From positions 434,001 through 498,000 of the forward strand of contig JAZGUH010000001.1 in assembly GCA_037893225.1 (NCBI GenBank): 64,000 nucleotides of DNA, written 5' to 3'. Every line of letters begins with the position of its first letter. Within the stretch, counting starts at the first letter, position 1. Below the pieces are notes generated by a model that was given only the letters and a program-made list of their open reading frames with translations, did no database searches and was not told where the DNA came from. This DNA comes from Hippasteria phrygiana (taxonomy: Eukaryota; Echinodermata; Asteroidea; Valvatida; Goniasteridae). Of this stretch, positions 12,233 to 22,483 are shown piece after piece. Made by a program: the position numbers and the translations under genes.

Positions 12233-13155
12233 CAACTCGGACCCACGGCCAACTCGGACCCACGGCCAACTCGGACCCACGGCCAACTCGGACCCACGGC
12301 CAACTCGGACCCACGGCCAACTCGGACCCACGGCCAACTCGGACCCACGGCCAACTCGGACCCACGGCCAACTCGGACCCACGGCCAACTCGGACCCACG
12401 GCCAACTCGGACCCACGGCCAACTCGGACCCACGGCCAACTCGGACCCACGGCCAACTCGGACCCACGGCCAACTCGGACCCACGGCCAACTCGGACCCA
12501 CGGCAAACTCGGACCCACGGCCAACTCGGACCCACGGCAAACTCGGACCCACGGCAAACTCGGACCCACGGCAAACTCGGACCCACGGCAAACTCGGACC
12601 CACGGCAAACTCGGACCCACGGCAAACTCGGACCCACGGCAAACTCGGACCCACGGCAAACTCGGACCCACGGCAAACTCGGACCCACGGCAAACTCGGA
12701 CCCACGGCAAACTCGGACCCACGGCAAACTCGGACCCACGGCAAACTCGGACCCACGGCAAACTCGGACCCACGGCAAACTCGGACCCACGGCAAACTCG
12801 GACCCACGGCAAACTCGGACCCACGGCAAACTCGGACCCACGGCAAACTCGGACCCACGGCAAACTCGGACCCACGGCAAACTCGGACCCACGGCAAACT
12901 CGGACCCACGGCAAACTCGGACCCACAACCAACTCGGACCCACAACCAACTCGGACCCACAACCAACTCGGACCCACAACCAACTCGGACCCACAACCAA
13001 CTCGGACCCACAACCAACTCGGACCCAATGATGACCAACTCGGACCCAATGATGACCAACTCGGACCCAATGATGACCAACTCGGACCCAATGATGACCA
13101 ACTCGGACCCAATGATGACCAACTCGGACCCAATGATGACCAACTCGGACCCATT
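12233..13155 (+). repeat. 17-bp minisatellite array, forward (ACTCGGACCCACGGCCA unit)
   Basis: About 46 units of 17 bp, then six to seven units of 20 bp. Unit types come in blocks: '..cacggcca', then mostly '..cacggcaa', then '..cacaacca' (about 12920-13022), then '..caatgatgacca' (13023-13155). Because 17 is not a multiple of 3, each frame cycles through a 51-bp codon pattern. Long frames are therefore open on both strands, and I read them as non-coding. The inverse array lies at 14041-14456. Confidence 0.95.
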
Positions 13156-13257
13156 GTGCAAATTACTTTTATTCATTCTTTCATTTTTTTTATTTCCAAA
13201 TCTTATTCAGTTATGTTATGAATAGCAATTGTTTTTACACACGGTAGGCCTATTTAC

Positions 13258-13690
13258 AAATCCTCAAGCCAGATATTTAAAAGACGTCATAGGCCCTAGT
13301 ATAAATATTATCTCCTGTTTGTTTTTACGATGTTCTTTTTGTTTTTTTAACTGATTAAAAACTAAACCTGTAAAGGCTGTATGTTTTATAAGTAGCCATA
13401 AAATATGTACTGGTAACAAAGTTTAGGTATCACCTCGCATAAAAAAAAAAAAATTAAATAAATACAGCCTGAAATCCAGAAATTCAGAACAAAACTGGAA
13501 TTCTTAATCCAATCAGCAACTAAATAGGATCGACCGAGAAGAAAATTGCAGCAAAGTTCTGACTTAACAATCCTCAAGCCTGATGTTTCAAAGTTGGCTA
13601 AAGTAATATATAAAAACGTCATTAAAATATTACCAACCACCTGTTTGTTTTTGCGATGTTCTGAAACCTATTATGTTTTGTAAGTAGAAA
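13258..13690. repeat. Local direct duplication
   Basis: 'tcctcaagccagatatt...gacgtcat...ctgtttgtttttacgatgttct' at 13261-13340 recurs in diverged form at 13571-13665, about 310 bases apart. No gene is visible here. Confidence 0.5.
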
Positions 13691-14040
13691 TGTCAAGTTC
13701 CATGAAAGAATCAGTAAACGTTGGAATAATGTTGTAAAAGCACCTATGTTTAAAATAAGTAAACTTGTCCGAATTATTATTCAAGAGCATTTGATATTAT
13801 AATGTCACCATCTGTGAACTGGGAAACAAATTTTATGCTGAAAAGTTTTAATTTTATCCCAATCACAAATGCGCGAATGCGAACCTGCGAATTTCAACCA
13901 GCACTACCGTTCGTCCTGGAATTTTTACTGCAAACGAGCGTTTGCAGTAAAGATTCCAAAAACACGGACATGACGGACAGCTGTAGTACTGGTTCGCGAT
14001 GCTGATTCATTCTTTTTTTAGTCCGACTTGGTCATGCTTG

Positions 14041-14456
14041 GGTCCGAGTTGGTCGTGGGTCCGAGTTGGTCGCGGGTCCGAGTTGGTCGCGGGTCCGAGT
14101 TGGTCGCGGGTCCGAGTTGGATGCGGGTCCGAGTTGGATGCGGGTCCGAGTTGGATGCGGGTCCGAGTTGGATGCGGGTCCGAGTTGGATGCGGGTCCGA
14201 GTTGGATGCGGGTCCGAGTTGGATGCGGGTCCGAGTTGGTCGTGGGTCCGAGTTGGTCGTGGGTCCGAGCTGGTCGTGGGTCCGAGCTGGTCGTGGGTCC
14301 GAGCTGGTCGTGGGTCCGAGCTGGTCGTGGGTCCGAGCTGGTCGTGGGTCCGAGCTGGTCGTGGGTCCGAGCTGGTCGTGGGTCCGAGCTGGTCGTGGGT
14401 CCGAGTTGGTCGTGGGTCCGAGTTGGTCGTGGGTCCGAGTTGGTATGGGTCCGAGT
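14041..14456 (-). repeat. 17-bp minisatellite array, inverted partner
   Basis: About 24 units of 'gagttggtcgtgggtcc' and variants ('..ttggatgcggg..', '..gctggtcgtggg..'), the reverse complement of the 12.2-13.2 kb unit. Variants are again in blocks. The array end 'gtccgagttgacctg' mirrors the start of the first array ('gtcaactcggac'), so the two arrays are mirror arms around ~0.9 kb. Confidence 0.95.
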
Positions 14457-14779
14457 TGACCTGATCCCAAACTGGTTACAAAATGAAAAATGCTACACAC
14501 AAATTTAATACTGGTCGCAAGACAATACATGCATGCAGCCAGCTTACAATTTGTATTACTCGCTTTATCCTCCATGATGTACTTAACAGACATAAAACCG
14601 TTCGTTATAATTCGTCGCACATGCCACAGTACCAGCTGCATGTGTATTCGACTATTTGCATAACGTACGGTATGGAGCTCATGAGAGAACTGAACACAAA
14701 CATGACAAAACAAGCTGGGCTGACAATGTTCATCTATTTCCAACCTCAAAAATGTATTCTGGGGTCTCAAAATAGTGCT

Positions 14780-15345
14780 TTCAATTCTCTAAGACGTGAT
14801 CTTACCTCACTTCGACTTCTCACGCTATTACTCATTGTTATGGGGACGATTTCCTCTCAAATTCCTAGCTACGTTGTCTCAATAACGTCTCGGAAAAGGG
14901 TCATCACAATCTAGTATCTCGCCTGACGACAATGCATCAAAACAGCCCTTTAACGAAGTGGAATGTGCTGAATAAGAGAGGGCGTTTGATTGGACAATCT
15001 ACACAACGCTGAAGATATTTATCTGCACATTTTTGTGGATAAAGGAAATCTTTAACCACAAAAAAATGTAATTTTAACCCAATTCTTTAATAATATGGCA
15101 AATACTTGATATAACATTATTTAATGACACAAGTATGAGAAAATAATGCACGAAATCGTTTACGCGATAAATCAGTGATTGACCAATGGTGTAGCTCTTC
15201 GATTATAAGGGAACAAAACCAGCTGGATTCATTTATTTATGTTTTGATGCGATCACGCTTGCGCAACAAAAAACTTCCGGGTTGCTTGATTTGGCGGGAG
15301 TTACAAACACTGTGTTTGTGGCGCGCCAAATTTCCTTGATCTGAC
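14780..15345. promoter_or_regulatory. Promoter-like segment with E2F-type sites
   Basis: 'tttggcgggag' at about 15290 and 'ggcgcgccaaa' at about 15321 fit the E2F consensus TTTSSCGC in opposite orientations. On the minus strand near 14805-14840 a short ATG frame ending at 'gtgag|gtaaga' could be a first exon. No protein was recognised and the link between the two is speculation. Confidence 0.2.
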
Positions 15346-15549
15346 TTTTGGCAGCGCCCGGGACCGAAATTGAAATGATGTACTTATGTACTTACACAAA
15401 TCCACACAAACACACAATTTTCTGTACTTTGCAAATGAAAAGGGTATGAAATTCACGTCCTACTGGAATCACCCAGAATTCATGTGAACTTGATTGTATT
15501 TGTGTAGTCTGTGAACGGTAACGCACGTATCAGAACGTGCTGGATACAC

Positions 15550-15667
15550 ATGAGCGGATCCAGGATTGTTCGGGGGGGGGGGGGGGGGGGTCTGAAGTTT
15601 TTGTTCGTACATTTTCCCAAAAAGTTGACACCCAAAATGTTTCGCCTGCGAACAACATTTTTACAGG

Positions 15668-15709
<42 letters not shown>

Positions 15710-16399
15710 TTCTCGACGTTGGTGGCGCCATTTAACCTCTTTGTTTTGTTCTGACCCGTACAAGCAAAATAAGATCTTTACAGGATTTTGCTTTTCTAGT
15801 TTGCAACTTTTGGCGTAGGCCCTTACAAGCAAAAAATAAATCTACAAAAAAACTTGGCAACGAGCAGGTAGGGGAGGGGCGACTCCCCCCGCCCCCCACG
15901 CTCTGGATCAGCTAGAGTGTAACCAAGTAATTTTTTTCAAGTCCCAAGTCAATTTTTTTCAAGTCAAGCCACAAGCCATTTTTTTCAAGTCAAAGTCATT
16001 ACTACTTTTTAAAAGAAGTAAATAAATATTTACCATACTCAAACTGTTAACAAGCAATGTCAAATCTCGGGCATTATTGTTTTAATGTATCTTTAAAATA
16101 CATGTTCACATCCTGTTCACCTGGTTTAGGTAAGTCGGCCTACAATAAAGTTCGCGGTGACGATGATTTTCACACCGATTCCAGGCCAATTTTTAAATAA
16201 AAATACCAATCGAAAAATATGTTTTAGGAACTCGATCGTTAATGTTCGCAAGTTGTTTTTTTCAAGGCCAAGTCAAGTCTCAAGTCATTTTTTGTCAAGC
16301 CAAGTCAAGTCAAGTCACAAGTCACAAAAATTGCGACTCGAGTCGGACTCGAGTCAAAGTCACTGATTCCAGTCAACAAGTCTGGGATCCGCCCCTGAT
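15550..16399. mobile_element. Poly-G element with GGATCCAGG/GGATCCGCCCCTG ends, nested insertion
   Basis: Left end 'gagcggatccagg' and right end 'gggatccgcccctg' are inverted and match the ends of the 2407-2722 element. It carries poly-G tracts at about 15571-15590 and 15669-15706, the latter near 38 G. A CAAGTC-rich element (15914-16383) sits inside it. Confidence 0.55.
15914..16383 (+). mobile_element. CAAGTC-rich MITE, copy 1
   Basis: 'agtgtaaccaagtaatttttttcaagtc' at the left and 'cgactcgagtcggactcgagtc...agtcaacaagtct' at the right. The same element in inverse orientation lies at 26478-26945. Both consist largely of repeated CAAGTC/GACTTG near the ends. Non-coding. Confidence 0.7.
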
Positions 16400-17080
16400 A
16401 CAACAAGCAAAACCGGATATTGGATTTAAAAATTAATAGAGGCTTTGTTCAGTTTATTTCTGAAATATAGGGTTTTCCCGGCCAATTTAGCATTGGCGGC
16501 CAAATTGATGACCGATCACCCATTTTCGCACGAATTTGAATGCACGTTGAGTTCAGCATTCAATTAACTATAAAAACATCATTTAATTTAAATGTAAAAG
16601 CATGCAATTGCACATTTAAATCATACAATTTGAACAATTGTGCATTCAAATTAAAACTGCCCACGGGAGCTTACAGCTTCATTCGAATTCGCCATTAAGC
16701 AAGCATTTTTGAAAAGTAAACAAAGGAATTCGAAAGAGGTCCATGTTATTAATTTGTTTGTTAAAACTAAACGGAGTGCCTTTGTTCCAATTTGTCAAAG
16801 TACATGGATATAAGAACTGTTTCCCACAAGATTCCGCCACTTCTCTGATGACAAGTGCTGGTATGATCCGCGCATCCTCAACAGCCAAGTGAATCAGGTG
16901 TATGGATAAAGAGTAGGCCCCTAAATTGAGGGAAAAAATCTAAAGAAATGTAAAAACCCAGATCACAGTTTAAAATCCAAGATAAAAGAGACAGAGGTAA
17001 AGAATGGCCGGGAAAAACCTACAATGGCACATAGAAAATTATAACGATCATTTACTTAAGTTTTATTTTATTCAAAGTGA
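16400..17080. other. Gene-free stretch
   Basis: AT-rich. A weak inverted pair 'atttaaatgtaaaagcatgcaattgcacatttaaat' near 16580-16622. No exon recognised. Confidence 0.35.
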
Positions 17081-17084
17081 AGTT

Positions 17085-17365
17085 AATGAACAAAGAAAAC
17101 TGGCAGGAGCTGGATTCGAACCTGCGATCTCCGGAATACCGTACCGTATACTCTACCAACTGAGCTATCTTTCCCTATTAAAGTCTTCCAAATTGTCTGT
17201 GTCTTTGTTTGGGGGGGGGGGGGGGGGGGGGGGGGGAGGTGGCGCTAGTCAAAAGTCACAAAGTTAACCCATAATGCCGTGTAGCTAGAGATCACGCCCA
17301 ACTTTACGATATGATACTACCTGGGAAATGACATTGTGGGGATCACCCAATGAGGATACGACTTT
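17085..17365 (-). mobile_element. tRNA-derived repeat, copy 1
   Basis: Read on the minus strand: 'gatagctcagttggtagag' (A box-like) and 'ggttcgaatcc' (B box-like), then 'gctcctgccagttttctttgttc'. Upstream on the same strand is a body shared with 45860-46010 ('gtcgtatcctcatt', 'gatccccacaatgtc', 'gactagcgcc'). A poly-G tract interrupts the body. The tRNA part has unpaired stem positions, so it is a SINE-like repeat and not a tRNA gene. Confidence 0.7.
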
Positions 17366-17470
17366 TTAACTCGCAGGTTCAATCCCGCTCCTGCCAGTTT
17401 TCTTTGCGCACTTTGAACAAAATTCATTCAAATTACCTAGTTAGTTTAACGATATCATTTTTGTGAGGTT
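17366..17470 (+). mobile_element. Inverted 3' fragment of the tRNA-derived repeat
   Basis: 'tcgcaggttcaatcccgctcctgccagttttcttt' followed by 'ttcaaattacctagttagttt' matches the tRNA 3' half and tail of the plus-strand copy at 45778. It is fused to the end of copy 1 in opposite orientation. Confidence 0.6.
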
Positions 17471-17479
17471 GACCCTTCC

Positions 17480-19000
17480 AGCCATGGGAGGCGATACCGG
17501 GGGGGGGGGGGGGGGGGGGGGAGGGGGGAGGGGGGAGGGGGGGGGGGAGGGGGGTGACGGCTATGGCAGTGTTCCTCCAAAAAGTTCCTCCACAAATTTT
17601 CCCCTTGTCATATATATTTTATGGGTCATTGGCTTTTACATGCACCAGTATGCACCGGAATACACAAAGATCAACAGACATTTTCAAAAATGTCTTAGGA
17701 TACATGACTGTGAGACACACAATATAAAACGCTTAACAATTATTGTTGGTTGTGTGCTTTTTTGTTTTGTCTCCACCCCCCACCCTAATTGACGAGAAAT
17801 CGCCGCCGTTGCGATGTATTTGTAAAACATGTGGCAGCGGAAGAGTACGCCACTTTTAAAGAAAAGGATTAATAGTGCCATTTGGTATAACCATGGAAAT
17901 ATGACACGAACAGTTCGGATGGTTGTCGTAATGTTTTAAAATAAATTTATTCAGTGAAACTATGGAAAATGTACAAGATGAAAGGAATTGTTAGGGCATT
18001 TAAAAAATCTTTATACAGCCCATTTATATTCAATTAATCTTATGACTGCACACAATCATGCAAAATGTAAATTTCATCAAATTTGCAACCCTCTAATAAA
18101 ATCAGAAATAACTCGCCGGGAATGTATTAACAGAGAAATCATCTTACATTAAAATTGTTATCATAGATCATTTTATATGCACTGATTGCTTAAATGATAC
18201 GCTCCATCAACAAAATTGCTATATAAAGAGATTATTAATCGTACCGCTTTAAATTAAATGTATTAAATATTATCAACGGGTACGAATAATGGAGAAATAT
18301 ATCATAGTCTTAATTGCACGCATGTTGTAACAAGTTTCTGCAAAGGGTAATAAAAAAATAATCACATCTACTCTACATTCGACTCTGATAGTTTTTTTTT
18401 ACTTAAAAACATTCAACCCATCAGCCAGAACGGTCTATTGCCTCTATAGATAAAATCAAAGATGGTTTTGCCAAAATGTCAACAGGCCACACGAATCATA
18501 CATGTGATAGAGTACGCCCGCTGAATGTCAAGCCCGAGTAGACTATCCGTTTGCACCATTATTACAGCGCATGATTTTGAAAGGTCATCAGACTATGCAT
18601 GGTGGATGGGGGGGGGGGGGGGGGGGGGGGATTCCCCAATGGAAGGAGGCAAGCTTTATTACCCCAGATAAGCAGGCTTATAGTAATTTCCGGATATATT
18701 TCAACTACCTGAAAGCATACATGGCCAAATTAGGCAGCCTATCCAAGCAATGTGAACTGTTACAGTGGCAGATTCAATCATTTGTTTTTCCCGGGAAAGG
18801 GGGGGGGGGTCAAGTCCGATCTTTTTTCCCCCACAAGAGTAAAACCTCAAAGAGTTCCTGACTGTGGGCCTGATCTGACTGTTATCATAACAGAACTGAC
18901 CTGACCTGACCCGACTTGACCAACCACCCACCCCAAAAGGTAAATAGAAACTGCTCAGAGGAGGAGAGAGTTTGACACGCCCCCCCCCCCCCCCCCATCT
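17480..19000. other. AT-rich stretch with poly-G tracts, no gene
   Basis: Poly-G/GGGGA runs at about 17499-17553, 18606-18630 and 18799-18809; poly-C at about 18980-18996. The segment 17940-18440 is plain AT-rich. The Gly-rich open frames come from poly-G and were not accepted. Confidence 0.4.
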
Positions 19001-19215
19001 ATCCCTGTGTTATCACCAACGTGCAATATATCCAACTCTGCCTTCACAGGTACCCATACCATACTCCTGAGTTGGGAGAAGACAACGAGGCAATTAAAGA
19101 GTCTGTCTGTACCAAAGTGAACTAGCAGCCCTTGATGGGATTCGAACCCATGTCCTTGAAGGCTATATCTTACACCCCCCGCTGCCTGAGGCATTGACCA
19201 ATCGCATGTGTGACT
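19000..19215 (-). mobile_element. tRNA-like SINE fragment
   Basis: Minus strand reads 'tgggttcgaatcccatcaaggg', a good B-box arm with paired TGGG/CCCA stem, followed by 'ctagttcactttggtacagacag' and a body. An A box was not clear. I call it a tRNA-derived repeat remnant, not a tRNA gene. Confidence 0.4.
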
Positions 19216-19565
19216 ATATGTAAAAAAAAGTCTGGCAAAAGTTTGACAGGTACGGTGCATGCATATGTGTGCCACTCGTCAATAAACCGAGCTTAACGCA
19301 AGATTATTATCTTTGCCTGCTTGTTTTTTAATGACTTTTAATTACACAGGTGCTTTTTTTTCAGTGGCAAATGGGGAGGGCAACACATTTTTGATTGTTC
19401 ATTTCACTTGTTTGTTTCTTCTGCTTGCACCGAATTTGCAACTTGTCTGCAGAATACAGTTCATAAATTTGTTTACATTTTCAGTTGTTGATGAGCAGTT
19501 TTCTTGTTTTGCAAAAAAAATATGTTTTTGCTGGCAGAGTTCATTTTGAGGCAATAATAAACAGT

Positions 19566-19722
19566 TTTAACCCTAACCCTCCAGGGTATTTTTGCTAGAA
19601 ACCCTGCCAGACGCATCAGATTGCATACTTTGTCACATTGACTTGTGTGCAGAGTGCAGCAAGGTCAAGCTGTCACCACAGATGCACTGTGCTGCGTCTG
19701 GCAGGGTTAGGGTTATAACCAA
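19566..19722. mobile_element. Telomere-like-ended element (AACCCTAACCCT)
   Basis: Left 'ttaaccctaaccct' and right 'agggttagggttataa' are inverted, and further in 'accctgccagacgca' pairs with 'tgcgtctggcagggt'. About 155 bp, non-coding. It belongs with 9939-10218, 25407-25772 and 39724-39945 by its ends. Confidence 0.7.
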
Positions 19723-20079
19723 AAAACAAACAAATTATCAAAAGCAAGTCAATATTAAATTTTGTATATGTTAGTCACACTCAAACAGATAATGAGATTA
19801 CCATTTGCATTTATATTAAGAAATTCTAAGGTCAAACTTTGTGAATATCAGCTGCAGTCTTTGGGGGAAAATGGATTCTTCAAAACAACTTCCGTTTCTC
19901 TTGAAAATAGTGAAAAGGCTATACGATGATCTGCTGCAATATGTCCTACAGACAGAAGACAAACACAGATTTTGGCTTGTAGAATACATTGCTGATCTCA
20001 AAATTTACAAACTGTGCCTGACCCTGCAAATGAGTCACAGAGTTATTTGTTTTGAGTTACGAGTCCTCAAATATTAAAC

Positions 20080-20320
20080 TTTGATTGAATCGATCCATTT
20101 ACCCATTGCATATGGACGATGGCCACAGACTCAGTTTGAGAAAGACCACCTCGTCGGTTGTCGTCTATACGCACATTCTTGCATGTACTCAATCCACTTG
20201 TTTGTCTATTGTTTGCATTACGCTTTGGCTGCACAAGCCCTATTTGGCATACCAGCACTCATTAATAACAGCTGGCCAGATAAGCCCTGGGCCTTCACGT
20301 ATTGACCAATCACAGCCGTA
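20080..20320 (-). mobile_element. MITE of the GGGGTGCTGG/GGCCAGGTGGTC family
   Basis: Contains 'gatggccacagactcagttt', 'aagaccacctcgtcggttgtc', 'cattcttgcatgtactcaatcca' and 'ctgcacaagcc', the reverse complement of sister copies at 25192-25410 and 28805-28992. The right end runs into the 13-bp array at 20328. Confidence 0.65.
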
Positions 20321-20327
20321 GCTATGG

Positions 20328-20672
20328 TCCGCCATGCATGTCCGCCATGCATGTCCGCCATGCATGTCCGCCATGCATGTCCGCCATGCATGTCCGCCAT
20401 GCATGTCCGCCATGCATGTCCGCCATGCATGTCCGCCATGCATGTCCGCCATGCATGTCCGCCATGCATGTCCGCCATGCATGTCCGCCATGCATGTCCG
20501 CCATGCATGTCCGCCATGCATGTCCGCCATGCATGTCCGCCATGCATGTCCGCCATGCATGTCCGCCATGCATGTCCGCCATGCATGTCCGCCATGCATG
20601 TCCGCCATGCATGTCCGCCATGCATGTCCGCCATTGCATGTCCGCCATGCATGTCTGCCATGCATGTGCGTA
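20328..20672. repeat. 13-bp minisatellite (GTCCGCCATGCAT)
   Basis: About 26 copies of GTCCGCCATGCAT, nearly perfect, with a few variant units at the right end (one extra T near 20634, 'gtctgcc'). ATGCAT is self-complementary. Thirteen is not a multiple of 3, so all frames stay open; the His/Met/Cys-rich frames are therefore not evidence for a gene. Confidence 0.95.
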
Positions 20673-20867
20673 TGTATGGGTTTGTTTTTTGCATTCAATA
20701 GGGGACCTTCAACAATAGAGGACAATGGGGTCCCTGGTTGAGAAAGGTCCCCGTTTGAAAACCGTAAACAAAACTAATGAAGGTCCTTGCCAAAAAGTTA
20801 AAGTATGAACAATAGGAGGACAATAGGAAGTCCCCGATTGAAGGTGTTTACATACTTGTGTGTGTGT

Positions 20868-21072
20868 ACAGGTTCTGTATACATGTATATCTCTGAGGAC
20901 AAGAGGAGAAAGGAAATACAAAGAAAAACCTTTCAGTCCTCGCATGCAAGTCTTTTGTTGAAATCGGTCCTCGCACGAAGAAGTACGTGCTTAGTCTATG
21001 GGGTTGGGTCATATTAAAGGAACAATAGGAACATTGTCCTCGCACGTATTGGAAAAGTACGACTGTGTGTAC
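20868..21072 (+). repeat. Dispersed repeat copy B (empty site for 3490-3828)
   Basis: Matches 3290-3490 plus 3829-3870 without the intervening hAT-like element. Confidence 0.65.
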
Positions 21073-21186
21073 GCTGCTGTGATTAGTCAATACGTCAATT
21101 AATGGAGTTTAATGGATCAGTCTATTGCCAAAATGAAGATCTGAATATGTCCCTGCTGATGTAGACACAAAACTTCAAACCATTTT

Positions 21187-21447
21187 AACCCCTTGTGTCC
21201 GGCTGTTATTGATGGGGTGCTGGTATGGAAAGATCAGGGCTGTGCAGCCAAGCGTGAATGCAAACAATAGGCACCACTCACAGCCCCCACCCCCTCTATG
21301 AGAATGAAAGCTTTGAAAAAGCTCCATCTATTCATTACACTCCCATTCAAGAACAATGTAGTTCAAATATGAATGGATCGAGTACATGCAGGAATGCGCC
21401 TATAGACGTCAACCGGCTAGGTTGTCTTTTTCAAACCGCAGCTATGA
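21187..21447 (+). mobile_element. MITE of the GGGGTGCTGG family, long form
   Basis: 'aaccccttgtgtccggctgttattgatggggtgctgg' at the left, 'gtcaaccggctaggttgtctttttcaaaccgcagctatgacc' at the right. It keeps an internal segment ('gaaagctttgaaaaagctcc..cactcccattcaagaacaatg') also seen in inverse form at 38160-38240 and missing from short copies. Confidence 0.65.
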
Positions 21448-22086
21448 CCTTTATCTATAGGTTAAAATGGCTTTCAAGACCTACTTTGTGAAAGGACGGT
21501 ACATCCTTGATGTTCCCAAAATGCCAGTTTGACAAAGCTGACAAAAACCAAACAAACCCGAATCTTAAATAGAACCAGCAGCTGTCTCAAAACCAAAAAT
21601 ATTATTGCCAAAACAAAACAAATATGATTGGATCAACCATTTTAAGATTGCGTACACAATTCAAAAACATAAATTTACTGGCAATTTTCCACAAAAAATA
21701 TTGCTGATAGTTTTTCCGTCCATAAAATCATTGCAAAAGCATTTACACTGGCATAATTACTTGTCAATGATACTCTTGTTTTGCAGATAAAGTGAACAAT
21801 ATGGTGAAATAAACAACCATTTTTTACATACATACATTTGTACATTCTATGATATACGGACACTCAGACCATGTCAACTTGTCTAAAGTGGCTGCCAAAC
21901 GACCCACAAAACGTGGCCACAATAGACACGTACGGTATATTTTCTATGGGACCATCACCACCAGATCCTCCTCCTTGAGGATTTGATATTGCAAGTTTGA
22001 GGACAGTAGAGCCCAGCCTTCACAACTTAACATGGGGTTTGACGACCCTGAAAAGTTCTGTTCGAAGAATGTGCCACTGCGCTACC

Positions 22087-22299
22087 AGAGTTGTAGTCAA
22101 GTCCCTGCAAGTCCTTTCACAAGTTCTTTCGCAAGTCCAGTCAGAAGTCCTTTCATAAAGCTGGTCACAAGTAACTGGATGAACAATGACAACGGAATGC
22201 CTTTGTCAAAGCTCATTTGAATAGCTTGTGATTGGAATTAGGACTGGAGGGTTTGTGATGGACTTGCAGGGACTTGTGATGGACTGGACTACATCCCTG
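22087..22299. mobile_element. MITE with AGAGTTGTA ends, copy 1
   Basis: 'agagttgtagtcaagtccctgcaagtcc' at the left and 'gcagggacttgtgatggactggactacatcc' at the right. The interior 'cacaagtaactgg', 'atgcctttgtcaaagctcatttgaatagcttgtgattgg' is shared by the four other copies in the window. Non-coding. Confidence 0.75.
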
Positions 22300-22421
22300 T
22301 GCGCTACTGCACAATGGTGAATCTTGGGACTCAGGATTAAACGATTTTCAAGCACTCCTTTGACACTCTAACAACATGTGACAGAGACAGGTAAGATTTA
22401 GTTTCTGTAATTGATGACACC

Positions 22422-22483
22422 TCAAGTGATTAGCAGTTTTATTGCTCTCACAGCAGGTACAATCCTGTCCATTGATACAACAC
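22422..22483 (-). CDS. CEP70: CEP70 last coding exon
   Basis: Acceptor 'ttctgcag'. Encodes VVSMDRIVPAVRAIKLLIT then TGA, matching the C-terminus of human CEP70 (DAIVPAVKKLKVL..). Twenty codons including stop, phase 1 entry. Confidence 0.88.

Noticed and set aside
12233..13155. CRISPR array
   Set aside because: Units are contiguous with no unique spacers, and the DNA is animal.
12158..13176. Long open frames on both strands over the 17-bp array (GPSWPWVRVGRGSEL-type repeats)
   Set aside because: They arise because a stop-free 17-bp unit stays open in every frame. There are no flanking coding signals, and the mirror array shows the same effect.
15480..15832. Pro-rich or Gly-rich proteins across poly-G tracts (also 17004-17792, 18571-18861, 3613-3993)
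   Set aside because: Frames consist of homopolymer translation joined to random sequence.
20218..20741. His/Met/Cys-rich open frames over the 13-bp array
   Set aside because: Product of a stop-free tandem repeat; open on both strands and in several frames.
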